Shown: one piece after another, positions 25,370 to 34,230 of the stretch | Layout of the letters: each line of letters begins with the position of its first letter | How positions within the stretch are numbered: position 1 is the first letter of the stretch | NCBI RefSeq assembly: GCF_030708455.1 | Contig: NZ_JAUYWF010000002.1 | Coordinates: forward strand, 62,001 to 126,000 | Direction: 5' to 3' | DNA length: 64,000 nucleotides | DNA from: Halomonas sp. SSL-5 | GTDB taxonomy: Bacteria > Pseudomonadota > Gammaproteobacteria > Pseudomonadales > Halomonadaceae | The notes under the pieces: model-generated | What the model was told of the DNA's origin: nothing | Seen by the model: the letters and a program-made list of their open reading frames with translations, nothing else | Databases searched by the model: none | Made by a program: the position numbers and the translations under genes

Positions 25370-25808
25370 TCCGGAGGACGATGGCGAAGGCAAGTGCGCG
25401 ATCGAGGCGGCCATGGAGCTACTGGCAGAAGATGGCGAGCTCCACCTGGCCAGCGCCTATCACCCCGGGGGCGGCGGCTTCTTCCCCCATGTGGCAGAGG
25501 CGCCGGAGGAGAAGGAAGCCGAGGTGCGCAAGACCCTGGACCTGCTGGTGCGCAAGTACCTGCCGCTGGACCGCGACGCCACCCTGCACGTGCTCGCCGG
25601 CAATGCCGGCGAGAAGCTGGTGGGCCTTGCGGCACAGCTCGGCGCCGACCTGATGATCCTCGTCTCCCGCGGCAGCAGCGGCCGCTGGCCCCTGCGCCGT
25701 GCCACCGTGGAGTACGTGGCGGTGAACGCCCCGTGCCGGGTGCTGGTGCTGCCGGCGCTGGAGAAGGCCGATGCCCACGCCGATGAGGAGCCGCCCGCCC
25801 AGGCCTGA
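25341..25808 (+). CDS. Universal stress protein, overlapping the BCCT gene
   Basis: A 155-residue UspA-fold protein. YQKLILAIDPEDDGE is the first strand and nucleotide-facing loop. The usual ATP motif G-2x-G-9x-G(S/T) is partly kept (RGSSGRW) but the final glycine-serine is replaced, so nucleotide binding may be altered. GGAG stands just before the ATG. The overlap with the transporter gene means translational coupling and recalls TeaD, the universal stress protein that regulates the TeaABC ectoine importer of Halomonas elongata. Regulation of the neighbouring BCCT is inferred. Confidence 0.85.
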   Translation: MYQKLILAIDPEDDGEGKCAIEAAMELLAEDGELHLASAYHPGGGGFFPHVAEAPEEKEAEVRKTLDLLVRKYLPLDRDATLHVLAGNAGEKLVGLAAQLGADLMILVSRGSSGRWPLRRATVEYVAVNAPCRVLVLPALEKADAHADEEPPAQA

Positions 25809-25887
25809 TGCCGTGCGCGCCTGGCTGTCGCGGGCGGAGCGCCTGGTGGCGAAAGGCACGCCCTAAACATGACGCGTGACAGGCCAG

Positions 25888-26763
25888 CTAGGCCAGTGGC
25901 GGCGCGCTCGACGCCGAGCGGCCCCGCTTCATGCGGTACATATCGCCGTCGGCATGGCTCAGCAGTGCATCGGCGTCGGCGCCGTCATCGGGATAGCGGG
26001 CCACTCCGATACTGCAGGACGGCGTGATCCCGCTGAGCTCGGCGCCGAACGGCTCGGCCATGACCCGGCGTATCTGTTCTATCTTGCGGGACACGGCATC
26101 CGCCGAGTGAATATCCGTCAGCAGCACGGTGAACTCATCGCCACCCATCCGGGCCACCGTGTCCGTTTCCCGCACGCAGCCCTCCAGCCGACGCGCCACC
26201 GAACAGATGACACGATCCCCCACGGCATGACCCTGAACATCATTGATCATCTTGAAATCATCGAGATCCAGAAACAGCAGGGCCACGCCGCTTTGGTGAC
26301 GGTGCGCCGCATGAAGGGCGGAGTCCAGGCGATCATAGAACAGGGTGCGGTTGGTCAGCCCTGTCAAAGGGTCGTGATGGGCGAGGCGGCGAAGTTCCTC
26401 CTCGGCCTGCCGGAGCGCCGTCACGTTCCGGGCGACACCGATCCTCACCCCCTCCTCCTCGACCCACTGCGCCGACCACAGGATGTAGACGATGCCGCCA
26501 TCCTTGCGGAGGTAGCGGTTGCGGAAATCGATGTGGGGTGTCCCCTCCATGACCCGCTGAATGGAGGCCCGGCTAGCCTCCAGGTCGTCAGGATGCATGT
26601 AGTCCAGGATCTGAGTGCCAATCAGCTCGTGGGCACGGTAGCCCAGCAGCGTCTCGCAGGCATCGCTCACGAAGACGATCCGGTTGTCGCGGTCGACGAC
26701 GAAGACCGTGTCCAGCATCAGGTTGATCAGCTTGGGAAAGAGGGCCTTGAGGTCAACGGGCAT
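25888..26763 (-). CDS. PAS-GGDEF diguanylate cyclase
   Basis: A 291-residue cytoplasmic sensor. A PAS domain spans about residues 12-122 (FVVDRDNRIVFVSDACETLLGY, RNRYLRKDG), then comes a GGDEF domain from DPLTGLTNR. The active-site motif is an intact GGDEF, and RETD lies exactly five residues before it, so the inhibitory c-di-GMP I-site is also intact. It should make c-di-GMP in response to a signal sensed by the PAS domain. No transmembrane segment is present and the gene stands alone. Confidence 0.9.
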   Translation of the reverse strand: MPVDLKALFPKLINLMLDTVFVVDRDNRIVFVSDACETLLGYRAHELIGTQILDYMHPDDLEASRASIQRVMEGTPHIDFRNRYLRKDGGIVYILWSAQWVEEEGVRIGVARNVTALRQAEEELRRLAHHDPLTGLTNRTLFYDRLDSALHAAHRHQSGVALLFLDLDDFKMINDVQGHAVGDRVICSVARRLEGCVRETDTVARMGGDEFTVLLTDIHSADAVSRKIEQIRRVMAEPFGAELSGITPSCSIGVARYPDDGADADALLSHADGDMYRMKRGRSASSAPPLA

Positions 26764-27033
26764 AGGTCTGGAGAATCCGGTTCAATGAGTGGGATATCAG
26801 GCCGTTAACAAGAAGACGCGCGATCTCGCCTGGCATGATCCGGCTGGCGGGGACAACAGGTCGCCAGCCATCGACCCGAAGATGCCTGCGGCGCGCCGAA
26901 TAGGCCGCAGCATAGCACCGCCATGATGATCGATGACGGGCATGGAGTCTCCAAAGGCAGGATCGCTGCCTCGAGCCTATGCGTGCGGACGCTGGTTGCA
27001 AAGTGGCACGGTGTGGCCGGGGTGGCCAGCGGC

Positions 27034-27513
27034 TCACTCGTGAGCCAGGCCCAGCAGCCGCCCACCGAGACGGCGCGCGAGCCCTTGGGCGCCATCTCGC
27101 ATCACTGCATGGTGGCTCCAGACGAACAACGGCCGAGCCAGCGGAGCCACTCGATTCATCCACGGCCGGGTGGTGTGGACCTGCCACTCGTGGCATACCC
27201 GCGTCACCCCACCCTGCTCACTGAGCCGCCAGCGGCCAACACCGAACACATCACCGCTGGCCACGCCTTCGATGAGCCATGGTCTGACGACACGGGTCAC
27301 CCGAATATCGAAGCACAGGCGATAGCCCAGGCGGCTTCGCCAAATGTAGTGGTAGACCCGCCCCGTGCCGTCATCCGCCCCCACGTCACGCTCCTCCACG
27401 GCGATCAGGTTCGGCCACCAGTCGGGCCACATTGGCGCCTCGCCGAGGGTGTCGAATACCCGGATGATGGGCGCTTCCAGGTACCAGAGGGTCGTCAGGG
27501 CGTAGGTCGCCAT
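27034..27513 (-). CDS. SRPBCC-family protein
   Basis: A 159-residue protein of the polyketide cyclase/SRPBCC ligand-binding fold. TLWYLEAPIIRVFDTLGEAPMWPDWWPN is the classic start in which a domain of this family binds a hydrophobic ligand, and the rest alternates beta strands with a final long helix (residues 130-155). The ATG at 27513 begins at the first strand; the open frame extends further upstream into the YbaK gene, which I reject. The specific ligand is unknown. Confidence 0.72.
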   Translation of the reverse strand: MATYALTTLWYLEAPIIRVFDTLGEAPMWPDWWPNLIAVEERDVGADDGTGRVYHYIWRSRLGYRLCFDIRVTRVVRPWLIEGVASGDVFGVGRWRLSEQGGVTRVCHEWQVHTTRPWMNRVAPLARPLFVWSHHAVMRDGAQGLARRLGGRLLGLAHE

Positions 27514-27553
27514 GCCCGCGCTGCCATCAGGCGCGGCGCCCGGTGGCCCTCCG

Positions 27554-28009
27554 TCACAATGCCACTTCAATGGGATCCACGAGCCGCTGGAAGTCCCCGT
27601 ATGACAGCTGCATGACGTCCGTGTGGCTGCCGGCATTGAAAGCGATGCGATCGGCGGCGGTCAGATGCGGGGAAACGAATACCTCCACCCCGAAAAGATT
27701 ACCGAAGGGCGGCATCGCACCGAGTTCGCAATCCGGAAAACTGCCCTTGAACTCGTCCTCTTTAGCCAGCTCGACGGACGTTGCGCCGACGGAGTGCGCC
27801 ATGCGTTTCAGGTCCACCTGGTCGGTTGCCGGTAGGACCACCTGCGCCAGCCGTCCGTCGAGCTTCACCATCACGCACTTGGCGAAGTGCCTGCCGGTCA
27901 CATGGACGGACTCGGCGACCTCCTGGGCGGTGTAGGCGGGGGAGTGCTGCAGGATGGAATACTTTACGTTCTGCTCATCGAGATGCTGTTTCACTCGCTC
28001 CATGGTCAT
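27554..28009 (-). CDS. YbaK/EbsC-type aminoacyl-tRNA deacylase
   Basis: A 151-residue protein of the YbaK/ProX editing family, which hydrolyses mischarged tRNA. HSPAYTAQEVAESVHVTGRHFAKCVMVK holds the conserved active-site lysine region, and GAMPPFG with FNAGSHTDVMQL are the other hallmark loops. The substrate tRNA (for example Cys- or Ala-tRNAPro) cannot be deduced. The ATG at 28009 has GAGAAGG eight bases upstream; a GTG at 28018 is less likely. Confidence 0.85.
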   Translation of the reverse strand: MTMERVKQHLDEQNVKYSILQHSPAYTAQEVAESVHVTGRHFAKCVMVKLDGRLAQVVLPATDQVDLKRMAHSVGATSVELAKEDEFKGSFPDCELGAMPPFGNLFGVEVFVSPHLTAADRIAFNAGSHTDVMQLSYGDFQRLVDPIEVAL

Positions 28010-28247
28010 GGCGATCACCTTCTCGTTGCCTTTTCAGAGCATTGCTATCTCTACAAGGATAGCCAGCATCGGAGCAACGGTCCTCAAGGATCGCTTGGTC
28101 CACACCATCATGCTAGGCGGCCTGCTGACCGATGACTCGGGCTCGGCGGCGCGAGGCCCGTACACCATGGAGGCGGTCCACCACCCAGTCCAGCCTCAAC
28201 AGCGCCTCGTCAGCACGGACGCTGACCTCTGGCAGCAGAGGAAGGGC

Positions 28248-29279
28248 CTACTGCAGCTGCAACCGCATCCCGCGGAATCGGCGCCGGTACTGACGCGGCG
28301 TCAGCCCCACTCGCCTGGCAAAGAGCCGACGAAAGAAGCTGGGATCGGCATAGCCCACCTGCTCGGCCACCACCTCGATAGGTTCGTCACCGCTCTCCAG
28401 GAGCTGCTTGGCCTCCTCCAGGCGCAGGGTGTGGACGTACTCCATTGGCGTCATGCCGGTGGCGGCCTTGAAGCGTCGCTTGAAGGAGCGCTCGGAGAGT
28501 CCGCTCTCATGGACCATGCCCGCCACCGGCGAGGGAGTGTCGTAGTGGTAGGCGACCCAGGCCTGGCAGCGCGTGATGCAGGCGTCCTCCACCTGCCGCG
28601 AGATCGTCAGGGCGGCGTAGGGCTGCTGTCCGTCATGGTGCCAGTCCACCAGGTTGATGCGCGCCAGGTGCATGGCCTCCTCGACTCCCGCCAGACGCGC
28701 CACCAGGTACAAGGCCAGATCCACCCAGGAGGAGCCGCCGCCGGCCATGATCAGGCGCCCACCCTCGCCACTCACCACCAGGCTTCGGTGGGCGTGTACG
28801 CGTACCGTCGGAAAGCGCCGCTTCAGGGCATCGCAATAGGCCCAGTGGGTGGTGGCATCCTGGTGCTCCAGCAGGCCCGCCTCGGCGAACAGCAGGGCGC
28901 CGGTGCAGGCCGCGGCCAGCAGGGCACCGCGGCGATGGCAGGCCTGCAACCACTCAACCTCCGCCGCATAGTCCGCCAGACGGGCACCGGGGGCGACATA
29001 CAGCTCCGGCACGCACACCACCTCGGGGGCAACCAGCGCCTCCAGGGCGGCATGGGGCTCCACCCAGGCGCCGTTGGCGGTGCGGAAGCCCTTACCGTCG
29101 CGGGAGACGATCACCGGCCTGAGCAACGGCTCCCCCATCCGCCCGCGGGTCAGGAACTCCCAGTCGCGCCCGGCCGAGCCGAACAGGTCGTACATGCCAT
29201 AGAGGGCCGAGGCGGTCGCATCGGGTCCGGCCAGCAGCGCGATGCTGGTCGTCATGGAGGATTCGCTGGGTTCGCTCAT
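28248..29279 (-). CDS. GlxA-type AraC-family regulator
   Basis: A 343-residue regulator with an N-terminal DJ-1/PfpI-like domain (about residues 10-190), including the nucleophile-elbow segment LLAAACTGALLFAEAGLL, and a C-terminal AraC domain with two helix-turn-helices (ESGLSERSFKRRFKAATG and VAEQVGYADPSFFRRLF). GlxA-type proteins govern metabolism of methylated amines, carnitine, arginine and similar compounds. It is divergent from a methyltransferase gene, a likely target. Ligand unknown. Confidence 0.88.
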   Translation of the reverse strand: MSEPSESSMTTSIALLAGPDATASALYGMYDLFGSAGRDWEFLTRGRMGEPLLRPVIVSRDGKGFRTANGAWVEPHAALEALVAPEVVCVPELYVAPGARLADYAAEVEWLQACHRRGALLAAACTGALLFAEAGLLEHQDATTHWAYCDALKRRFPTVRVHAHRSLVVSGEGGRLIMAGGGSSWVDLALYLVARLAGVEEAMHLARINLVDWHHDGQQPYAALTISRQVEDACITRCQAWVAYHYDTPSPVAGMVHESGLSERSFKRRFKAATGMTPMEYVHTLRLEEAKQLLESGDEPIEVVAEQVGYADPSFFRRLFARRVGLTPRQYRRRFRGMRLQLQ

Positions 29280-29388
29280 GGCACAAACCCCTCGCTTGTG
29301 TCGCGATACGCCTGCGTGCCGCCCTCGCGCCGGCGTTATCTTGCTCCCGTGACCCCTGCCACATCACAACCACAAGAGGAGCAAGATC

Positions 29389-30474
29389 ATGTGTGATATT
29401 GCCGTCATGTCCCAGGACCAGGCCGCGGCCAGCGACTTCGAGACACGGCTGGTACAGGCCCTCAACCACGGCGGCCTGCTGCTGCTGACCTCCATCGGCC
29501 ACCGCACCGGCCTGCTGAATGCCATGGCCGGCCAGCCACCGCTCACCAGCCAGGCGCTGGCCGAACGTGCCGGCCTCCAGGAGCGCTACGTGCGCGAGTG
29601 GCTGGGCGGCATGGTGGCGGCCGAGGTGATCGAGACCGACCCCGCCACCGCCCGCTACTGGCTGCCGGCCGACCGCGCCGAGCTGCTTACCGACCGCGGT
29701 GAGGTGAACCTGGCCGTCTATGCACAGTTTATGCCCTTGCTGGGCAGCGTGGAGGATGATGTCGTGCGCTGTTTTCATGAAGGCGGCGGCGTGCCCTACT
29801 CCCGCTACCCACGCTTCCAGGAGGTGATGGCCAGCGATAGCGGCCAGACCGTGCTGCCGGCGCTGTTCGACGCCATCCTGCCGTTGGTGCCGGGGCTGAT
29901 CGAACGCCTGGAGGCCGGCATCCGGGTGCTGGACTGCGCCTGCGGCCGCGGCCGGGCCCTGCTGGCCATGGCCGAACGCTTCCCGGCCAGCCGCTTCGTG
30001 GGCTATGACCTCTCCACGGAGGCGATCGACTGGGCCCGGGAGCGGGCCGCCGAGGCGGGGCTTTCCAACCTGACCTTCGAGGTCCGCGACCTGAGCGATT
30101 TCGATGTCAGCGCCACGCCCGAGGCCTTCGAGCTGGTCACCACCTTCGACGGCATCCACGACCAGGCCCAGCCGCGTCGGCTGCTGGCGGGCATCCACCG
30201 CACCCTGGCCGACGACGGGGTCTACCTGGTGCAGGATATCCACGCCTCCAGCCATCACCACCTGGATCGCGAGCACCCCCTGGGCGCGATGCTCTACGCC
30301 GTATCGCTGAGCCACTGCATGACGGTCTCCCTGGCCCAGGGCGGCGAGGGGCTCGGCACCATGTGGGGCCGCGAGCGGGCGCTCTCCTACCTTGAGGAGG
30401 CGGGCTTCCGGGATATCCGGGTCCATCAGCTGGAGCATGATATCCAGAACGACTACTTCGTCTGCCGGCCCTGA
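29389..30474 (+). CDS. SAM-dependent methyltransferase with winged-helix N-terminus
   Basis: A 361-residue class I methyltransferase. The N-terminal part (about residues 10-90) is a winged-helix dimerisation region (LTSQALAERAGLQERYVREWLGG). The catalytic domain carries motif I LDCACGRGRALLAMAERFP and VGYDLSTEAIDWAR. This arrangement matches the family of animal METTL-like and bacterial transcriptional-regulator-labelled methyltransferases acting on small molecules. It follows AGGAG and a short promoter gap divergent from the GlxA-like regulator. Substrate unknown. Confidence 0.82.
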   Translation: MCDIAVMSQDQAAASDFETRLVQALNHGGLLLLTSIGHRTGLLNAMAGQPPLTSQALAERAGLQERYVREWLGGMVAAEVIETDPATARYWLPADRAELLTDRGEVNLAVYAQFMPLLGSVEDDVVRCFHEGGGVPYSRYPRFQEVMASDSGQTVLPALFDAILPLVPGLIERLEAGIRVLDCACGRGRALLAMAERFPASRFVGYDLSTEAIDWARERAAEAGLSNLTFEVRDLSDFDVSATPEAFELVTTFDGIHDQAQPRRLLAGIHRTLADDGVYLVQDIHASSHHHLDREHPLGAMLYAVSLSHCMTVSLAQGGEGLGTMWGRERALSYLEEAGFRDIRVHQLEHDIQNDYFVCRP

Positions 30475-30492
30475 TCGGCACCATGCAAACAA

Positions 30493-30520
30493 GGCCCGCC
30501 CGACGCTTGTCGGGCGGGCC
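30493..30520. terminator. Bidirectional terminator
   Basis: GGCCCGCCCGAC pairs perfectly with GTCGGGCGGGCC around a GCTT loop, a 12-base stem. It lies between convergent genes. On the minus strand it is followed by TTGTTTG, a weak U-tract. Confidence 0.8.
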
Positions 30521-30565
30521 CTGTACATGACGGTCTGAATCAGGCCTTGCGAGTCGACGGGATGA

Positions 30566-32773
30566 TCACACGCCGGCCCTGGCCGCGCGGGCCGCATGCA
30601 GCTTGCGGTAGCTCTCGATCAGCCGCTGGTGCTTCTCCAGCCCCTCCAGCGCCATGCTGGTGGGCGTGAGACCATGGAAGCGCACCTCCCCCTGCACCGA
30701 GCCGATCACCGCCTCGATGGTCGCCTCGCCGAACATGCGACCGAGGTTATAGCGAAAATCGGCTAACCTGAGCTCGTCGTCCAGTGCGATCTCCAGCACC
30801 GCCTGTACCGCCTGGTAGAAGAGGTTGCGCTCGACGGTATTGTCGTTGTACTGCAGGAACATCTCGACCCGCTCCAGCGCCTCTTCGTGCTGAGCCAATG
30901 CCAGATTGATCAGCAGCTTGAGCTCGAGGATGGTGAGCTGGCCCCAGATGGTGTTCTCGTCGAACTCGATGCCGATCAGGCTGATGATCGTCATGTGCTC
31001 GTCGAGCTGGCTCTCCTCCAGGCGCTCGAGCAGGTCGGCCAGCGCGTCGTCATCCAGTCGGTGCAGGTTGAGGATATCCTCGCGGTAGTCCAGGGCCATA
31101 TTGGTGTTGTCCCACACCAGGTCCTCCACCGGATAGACCTCCGAGAAGCCCGGCACCAGGATGCGACACACCGGCGCGCCGAGCTCTTCGCGCACCGCGA
31201 CATAGGACTCCAGCCCCAGCTCGTCGAGGATGCCGAACAGCGCCGCGCTCTCCTCTTCGTTGCTATAGGTGCCGCCTCCGGTGAAGTCCCAGTCGCAGAA
31301 CTCGAGCTGCGAACGGGCGCTGAAGAAGCGCCAGGAGATCACCCCGGAGGAGTCGATGAAGTGCTCCACGTAGTTGTTGGGCTCGGTGACCGCCATGGAG
31401 TTGAAGGTGGGCGCCGGGAAGTCGTTGAAGCCCTCCAGGCTGCGTCCCTGGAGCAGCTCGGTGAAGGTGCGTTCCAGGGCCACATGGAAGCTCGGGTGGG
31501 CGCCGAAGGAGGCGAACACGCCGCCCGTCTTGGGATTCATCAGGGTGACGCACATCACCGGGAACCGCCCGCCCAGGGAGGCGTCCTTGACCAGCACCGG
31601 GTAGCCCTGGGCCTCCAGCGCCTCGATACCCTCGAGGATCTCGGGGTAGCGCGCCAGCACCTCCCGGGGCACGTCGGGCAGCGCCAGCTCCTCCTCGATG
31701 ATCTGCTTCTTCACCGCCCGCTCGAAGATCTCCGAGAGGCACTGCACCTGGGCCTCGGCCAGGGTGTTGCCGGCGCTCATGCCGTTGCTGAGGTAGAGAT
31801 TCTCGATCAGGTTCGAGGGGAAGTAGACCGTCTCGCCGTCGGAGTGACGCACGAAGGGCAGCGAGACGATGCCGCGATCGGACCGGCCGGAGTTGGTATC
31901 GATCAGGTTCGAGCCACAAAGCTCCCCCTCCGGGTCGTAGATCTCGCGGCAGTAGGAATCCAGGATGCCCTCGGGCAAGGCATCATCGGGCCCCGGCTGG
32001 AACCACTTCTCGTTGGGGTAGTGGACGAACTCGGCGTCGGCGATCGCCTCGCCGAAGAACTGGTCGTTATAGAAGAAGTTGAAGTTGGTACGCTCGATGA
32101 ACTCGCCCAGCGCCGAGCAGAGCGCGCTCTCCTTGGTGGCGCCCTTGCCGTTGGTGAAGCACATCGGCGAGGCGGCGTCGCGGATATGCAGCGACCAGAC
32201 GTGGGGCACGATGTTGCGCCAGGAGGCGATCTCGATCTTCATGCCCAGCTCGGCCAGGATCCCGGTCATGTTGGCGATGGTCTGTTCCAGCGGCAGGTCC
32301 TTGCCCTCGATCCAGGTGCCCTCGCCGCGCTTTGCCCCCTTGGGCACACCCGTCAGCATGGCCTGGGCGTCCTCGTCGATGTTCTCCACCGCCTCGACCT
32401 GAAATTCGGGGCCTTCCTGCACCACCTTCTTCACCGTGCAGCGGTCGATGGAGCGCAGGATGCCCTGGCGATCCTTGTCGGAGATGTCCTCGGGCAGCTC
32501 CACCTGGATGCGGAAGATCTGCTTGTAGCGGTTCTCCGGGTCGACGATGTTGTTCTGCGACAGCCGGATGTTCTCGGTGGGGATGTCTCGGGCGTTGCAG
32601 TAGACCTTGACGAAGTAGGCCGCGCACATCGCCGAGGAGGCCAGGAAGTAGTCGAAGGGCCCCGGCGCCGAGCCGTCGCCCTTGTAGCGGATGGGCTGGT
32701 CGGAGATGACCGCGAAGTCGTCGAACCTGGCCTCCAGGCGGAGGTTGTCGAGATAGTTGACCTTGATTTCCAT
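30566..32773 (-). CDS. ycaO: OsmC-YcaO fusion protein
   Basis: A 735-residue protein with an N-terminal OsmC-like domain (about residues 1-140; IRYKGDGSAPGPFDYFLASSAMCAAYFVK carries the redox cysteine region) joined to a YcaO domain (KGATKESALCSALGEFIER at about 230 and TLAEAQVQCLSEIFERAVKK give the glutamates that bind ATP and magnesium) plus a C-terminal helical region. E. coli YcaO, which assists RimO in beta-methylthiolation of ribosomal protein S12, lacks the OsmC part. No azoline biosynthesis partner genes are near. The ATG at 32773 begins the OsmC fold. Confidence 0.88.
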   Translation of the reverse strand: MEIKVNYLDNLRLEARFDDFAVISDQPIRYKGDGSAPGPFDYFLASSAMCAAYFVKVYCNARDIPTENIRLSQNNIVDPENRYKQIFRIQVELPEDISDKDRQGILRSIDRCTVKKVVQEGPEFQVEAVENIDEDAQAMLTGVPKGAKRGEGTWIEGKDLPLEQTIANMTGILAELGMKIEIASWRNIVPHVWSLHIRDAASPMCFTNGKGATKESALCSALGEFIERTNFNFFYNDQFFGEAIADAEFVHYPNEKWFQPGPDDALPEGILDSYCREIYDPEGELCGSNLIDTNSGRSDRGIVSLPFVRHSDGETVYFPSNLIENLYLSNGMSAGNTLAEAQVQCLSEIFERAVKKQIIEEELALPDVPREVLARYPEILEGIEALEAQGYPVLVKDASLGGRFPVMCVTLMNPKTGGVFASFGAHPSFHVALERTFTELLQGRSLEGFNDFPAPTFNSMAVTEPNNYVEHFIDSSGVISWRFFSARSQLEFCDWDFTGGGTYSNEEESAALFGILDELGLESYVAVREELGAPVCRILVPGFSEVYPVEDLVWDNTNMALDYREDILNLHRLDDDALADLLERLEESQLDEHMTIISLIGIEFDENTIWGQLTILELKLLINLALAQHEEALERVEMFLQYNDNTVERNLFYQAVQAVLEIALDDELRLADFRYNLGRMFGEATIEAVIGSVQGEVRFHGLTPTSMALEGLEKHQRLIESYRKLHAARAARAGV

Positions 32774-32947
32774 GGACGGGCACCGGAGCGTTGGGCGAAG
32801 CGGGGGCGGAAAACCCGTCATTATCCAGCTTTTCCCGCCAGGCGTCATGGAGGGGTTACAAAAAAGCACCGGCCCCGGCGACCATGGCGCGGTGCTGCAT
32901 GTTGCGTGTGCCGTCGCCTCTCGGGGCAGCGAGGCGACGCTCGCGAT

Positions 32948-33238
32948 TCAGCCTCCGGACCCGTTTGCCAGGACGGCCAGGCCATCGCAGTTTTCCAGGC
33001 GCAACCCGATGATCTCCTGGTACTCGGGCGAGTCATACCACCCCTTCGCCGCTTCCTTCGAAGGAAACCGCAGCACCACCGTCACATGCCCGGCATCGCC
33101 TTCCAAGGCTTCGCTTGCGAAATCTGCCGCGAGAATCTCTGCGCCATGGGCTTCCAGGATGCTCGCCACGGCCACAAGGTAGGGATCGTACGCTTCCCGA
33201 TCATTGATCCGATAGTTGAAGACAAGATAAGCAGACAT
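32948..33238 (-). CDS. DUF1330 family protein
   Basis: A 96-residue protein of the DUF1330 family, a dimeric alpha/beta ferredoxin-like fold. AYLVFNYRINDREAYDPYLVA and VLRFPSKEAAKGWYDSPEYQEI are characteristic of it. The biochemical role is not established. GGGGGAA precedes the ATG. A degraded transposase fragment lies just upstream. Confidence 0.82.
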   Translation of the reverse strand: MSAYLVFNYRINDREAYDPYLVAVASILEAHGAEILAADFASEALEGDAGHVTVVLRFPSKEAAKGWYDSPEYQEIIGLRLENCDGLAVLANGSGG

Positions 33239-33319
33239 ATCGTGTTCCCCCTTTCCTGCAGGACCCTGAGCCACGAGAAATGTGGCCGCCTCCCAGTGGG
33301 CGGTCCATGCCCTTACATT

Positions 33320-33491
33320 CTAGTCGGCTTCGCTGTCCTCGCCGGCAGGTCCTGCCTGGCTATTCTGGGCGGCCTTGGCGCTTGAGCCCTCGAAGAGGTC
33401 CGCAACATTGTCCAGCAGCTCGCGCTTCCACTGGCTCAGCTAGGGACGGGTGCATCTCGAAGCGAGCGGCCAGCGGCGTGGTGGTCTTCGC
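33320..33491 (-). pseudogene. IS3-family transposase OrfA remnant
   Basis: In the gap between the DUF1330 gene and the ABC gene the minus strand encodes, in two frames, pieces of an IS3-type Orf[16 protein letters not shown] is read in one frame, then after a frameshift [20 protein letters not shown] and AKAAQNSQAGPAGEDSEAD before a stop at 33320-33322. LAARFEMHP and QWKRELL are the hallmark helix-turn-helix residues of IS3-family OrfA. Both the N-terminal part and OrfB are missing, and no terminal repeats were seen, so this is a relic. Confidence 0.75.
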
Positions 33492-33522
33492 TGCTGTACT
33501 ACCGACGCATGCCGCACAGGCG

Positions 33523-34230
33523 TCAGGCATTCATGGCATCGCTGACGATGTGCCCATCCACCAGGTCGATGGTGCGGTCGCAGGTGGACGAGAGGCGCGG
33601 GTCATGGGTCACCAGCAGCACCGCACAGCCGCGTTCGCGATTGAAGCGCCGGAACAGTTCGAACACCTCGGCCGCGGTGCGGGTATCGAGGTTGCCGGTG
33701 GGCTCGTCGGCGAGCAGCAGCGCCGGCTCGGTGATCAGCGCCCGGGCAATGGCCACGCGCTGCTGCTGGCCACCGGAGAGCTGGTTGGGCCTGGCGTCGG
33801 CAAAGCGCGCAAGCCCCACGGCGGCGAGCAGTTCGCGGGCGCGCTCGATGGCCGCCCGATCGGGTTTCCCCTGGGTCAGCATCAGCGGCATCAGCACGTT
33901 GTCCAGGGCGCTGAAGGCCTGTATCAGGTGGTGGAACTGGAAGACGAAGCCGATGGCGCTGCCGCGCAGCGCGGTGCGGCCGGCATCGCCCATCCCGCTG
34001 GTGGCCTGGCCGAGCAGGGTGAGCTCGCCGCTGCTCGGGGTGTCGAGCAGGCCGAGCAGGTTGAGCAGCGTGCTCTTGCCCGAGCCCGAGGGGCCGACCA
34101 GGGCGGCGAAGTCGCTGCGCCCCAGGGAGAGGTCGATGCCGTGCAGCACCTCGGCCTCGTTGGGTCGGCCGACGTTGTAGGACTTGCGCAGCGCCTCCAG
34201 GCGCATCACCTCGCGGATCGCCTCAGACAT
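33523..34230 (-). CDS. MacB/LolD-type ABC ATPase
   Basis: A 235-residue ATPase with Walker A GPSGSGKS, signature LSGGQQQR and Walker [13 protein letters not shown], the ADEPTGNLD form being typical of LolD, MacB and FtsE relatives. GFVFQFHHL is the family-typical Q-loop. It overlaps the upstream permease gene by eight bases and would drive the adaptor-permease pair encoded there. Type VII-like ABC systems of this kind move lipoproteins, antibiotics or metabolites across the periplasm. Confidence 0.88.
   Translation of the reverse strand: MSEAIREVMRLEALRKSYNVGRPNEAEVLHGIDLSLGRSDFAALVGPSGSGKSTLLNLLGLLDTPSSGELTLLGQATSGMGDAGRTALRGSAIGFVFQFHHLIQAFSALDNVLMPLMLTQGKPDRAAIERARELLAAVGLARFADARPNQLSGGQQQRVAIARALITEPALLLADEPTGNLDTRTAAEVFELFRRFNRERGCAVLLVTHDPRLSSTCDRTIDLVDGHIVSDAMNA

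Noticed and set aside
28113..28250. In-frame extension of about 41 codons past the stop of the GlxA-like gene
   Set aside because: The AraC domain is complete before the stop, so readthrough or a nonsense mutation is not needed to explain it. GC-rich sequence easily stays open that long.
30887..33385. 832-codon plus-strand frame opposite the OsmC-YcaO gene
   Set aside because: It has no domain or signal and mirrors a well-supported gene; such shadows are expected in GC-rich DNA.
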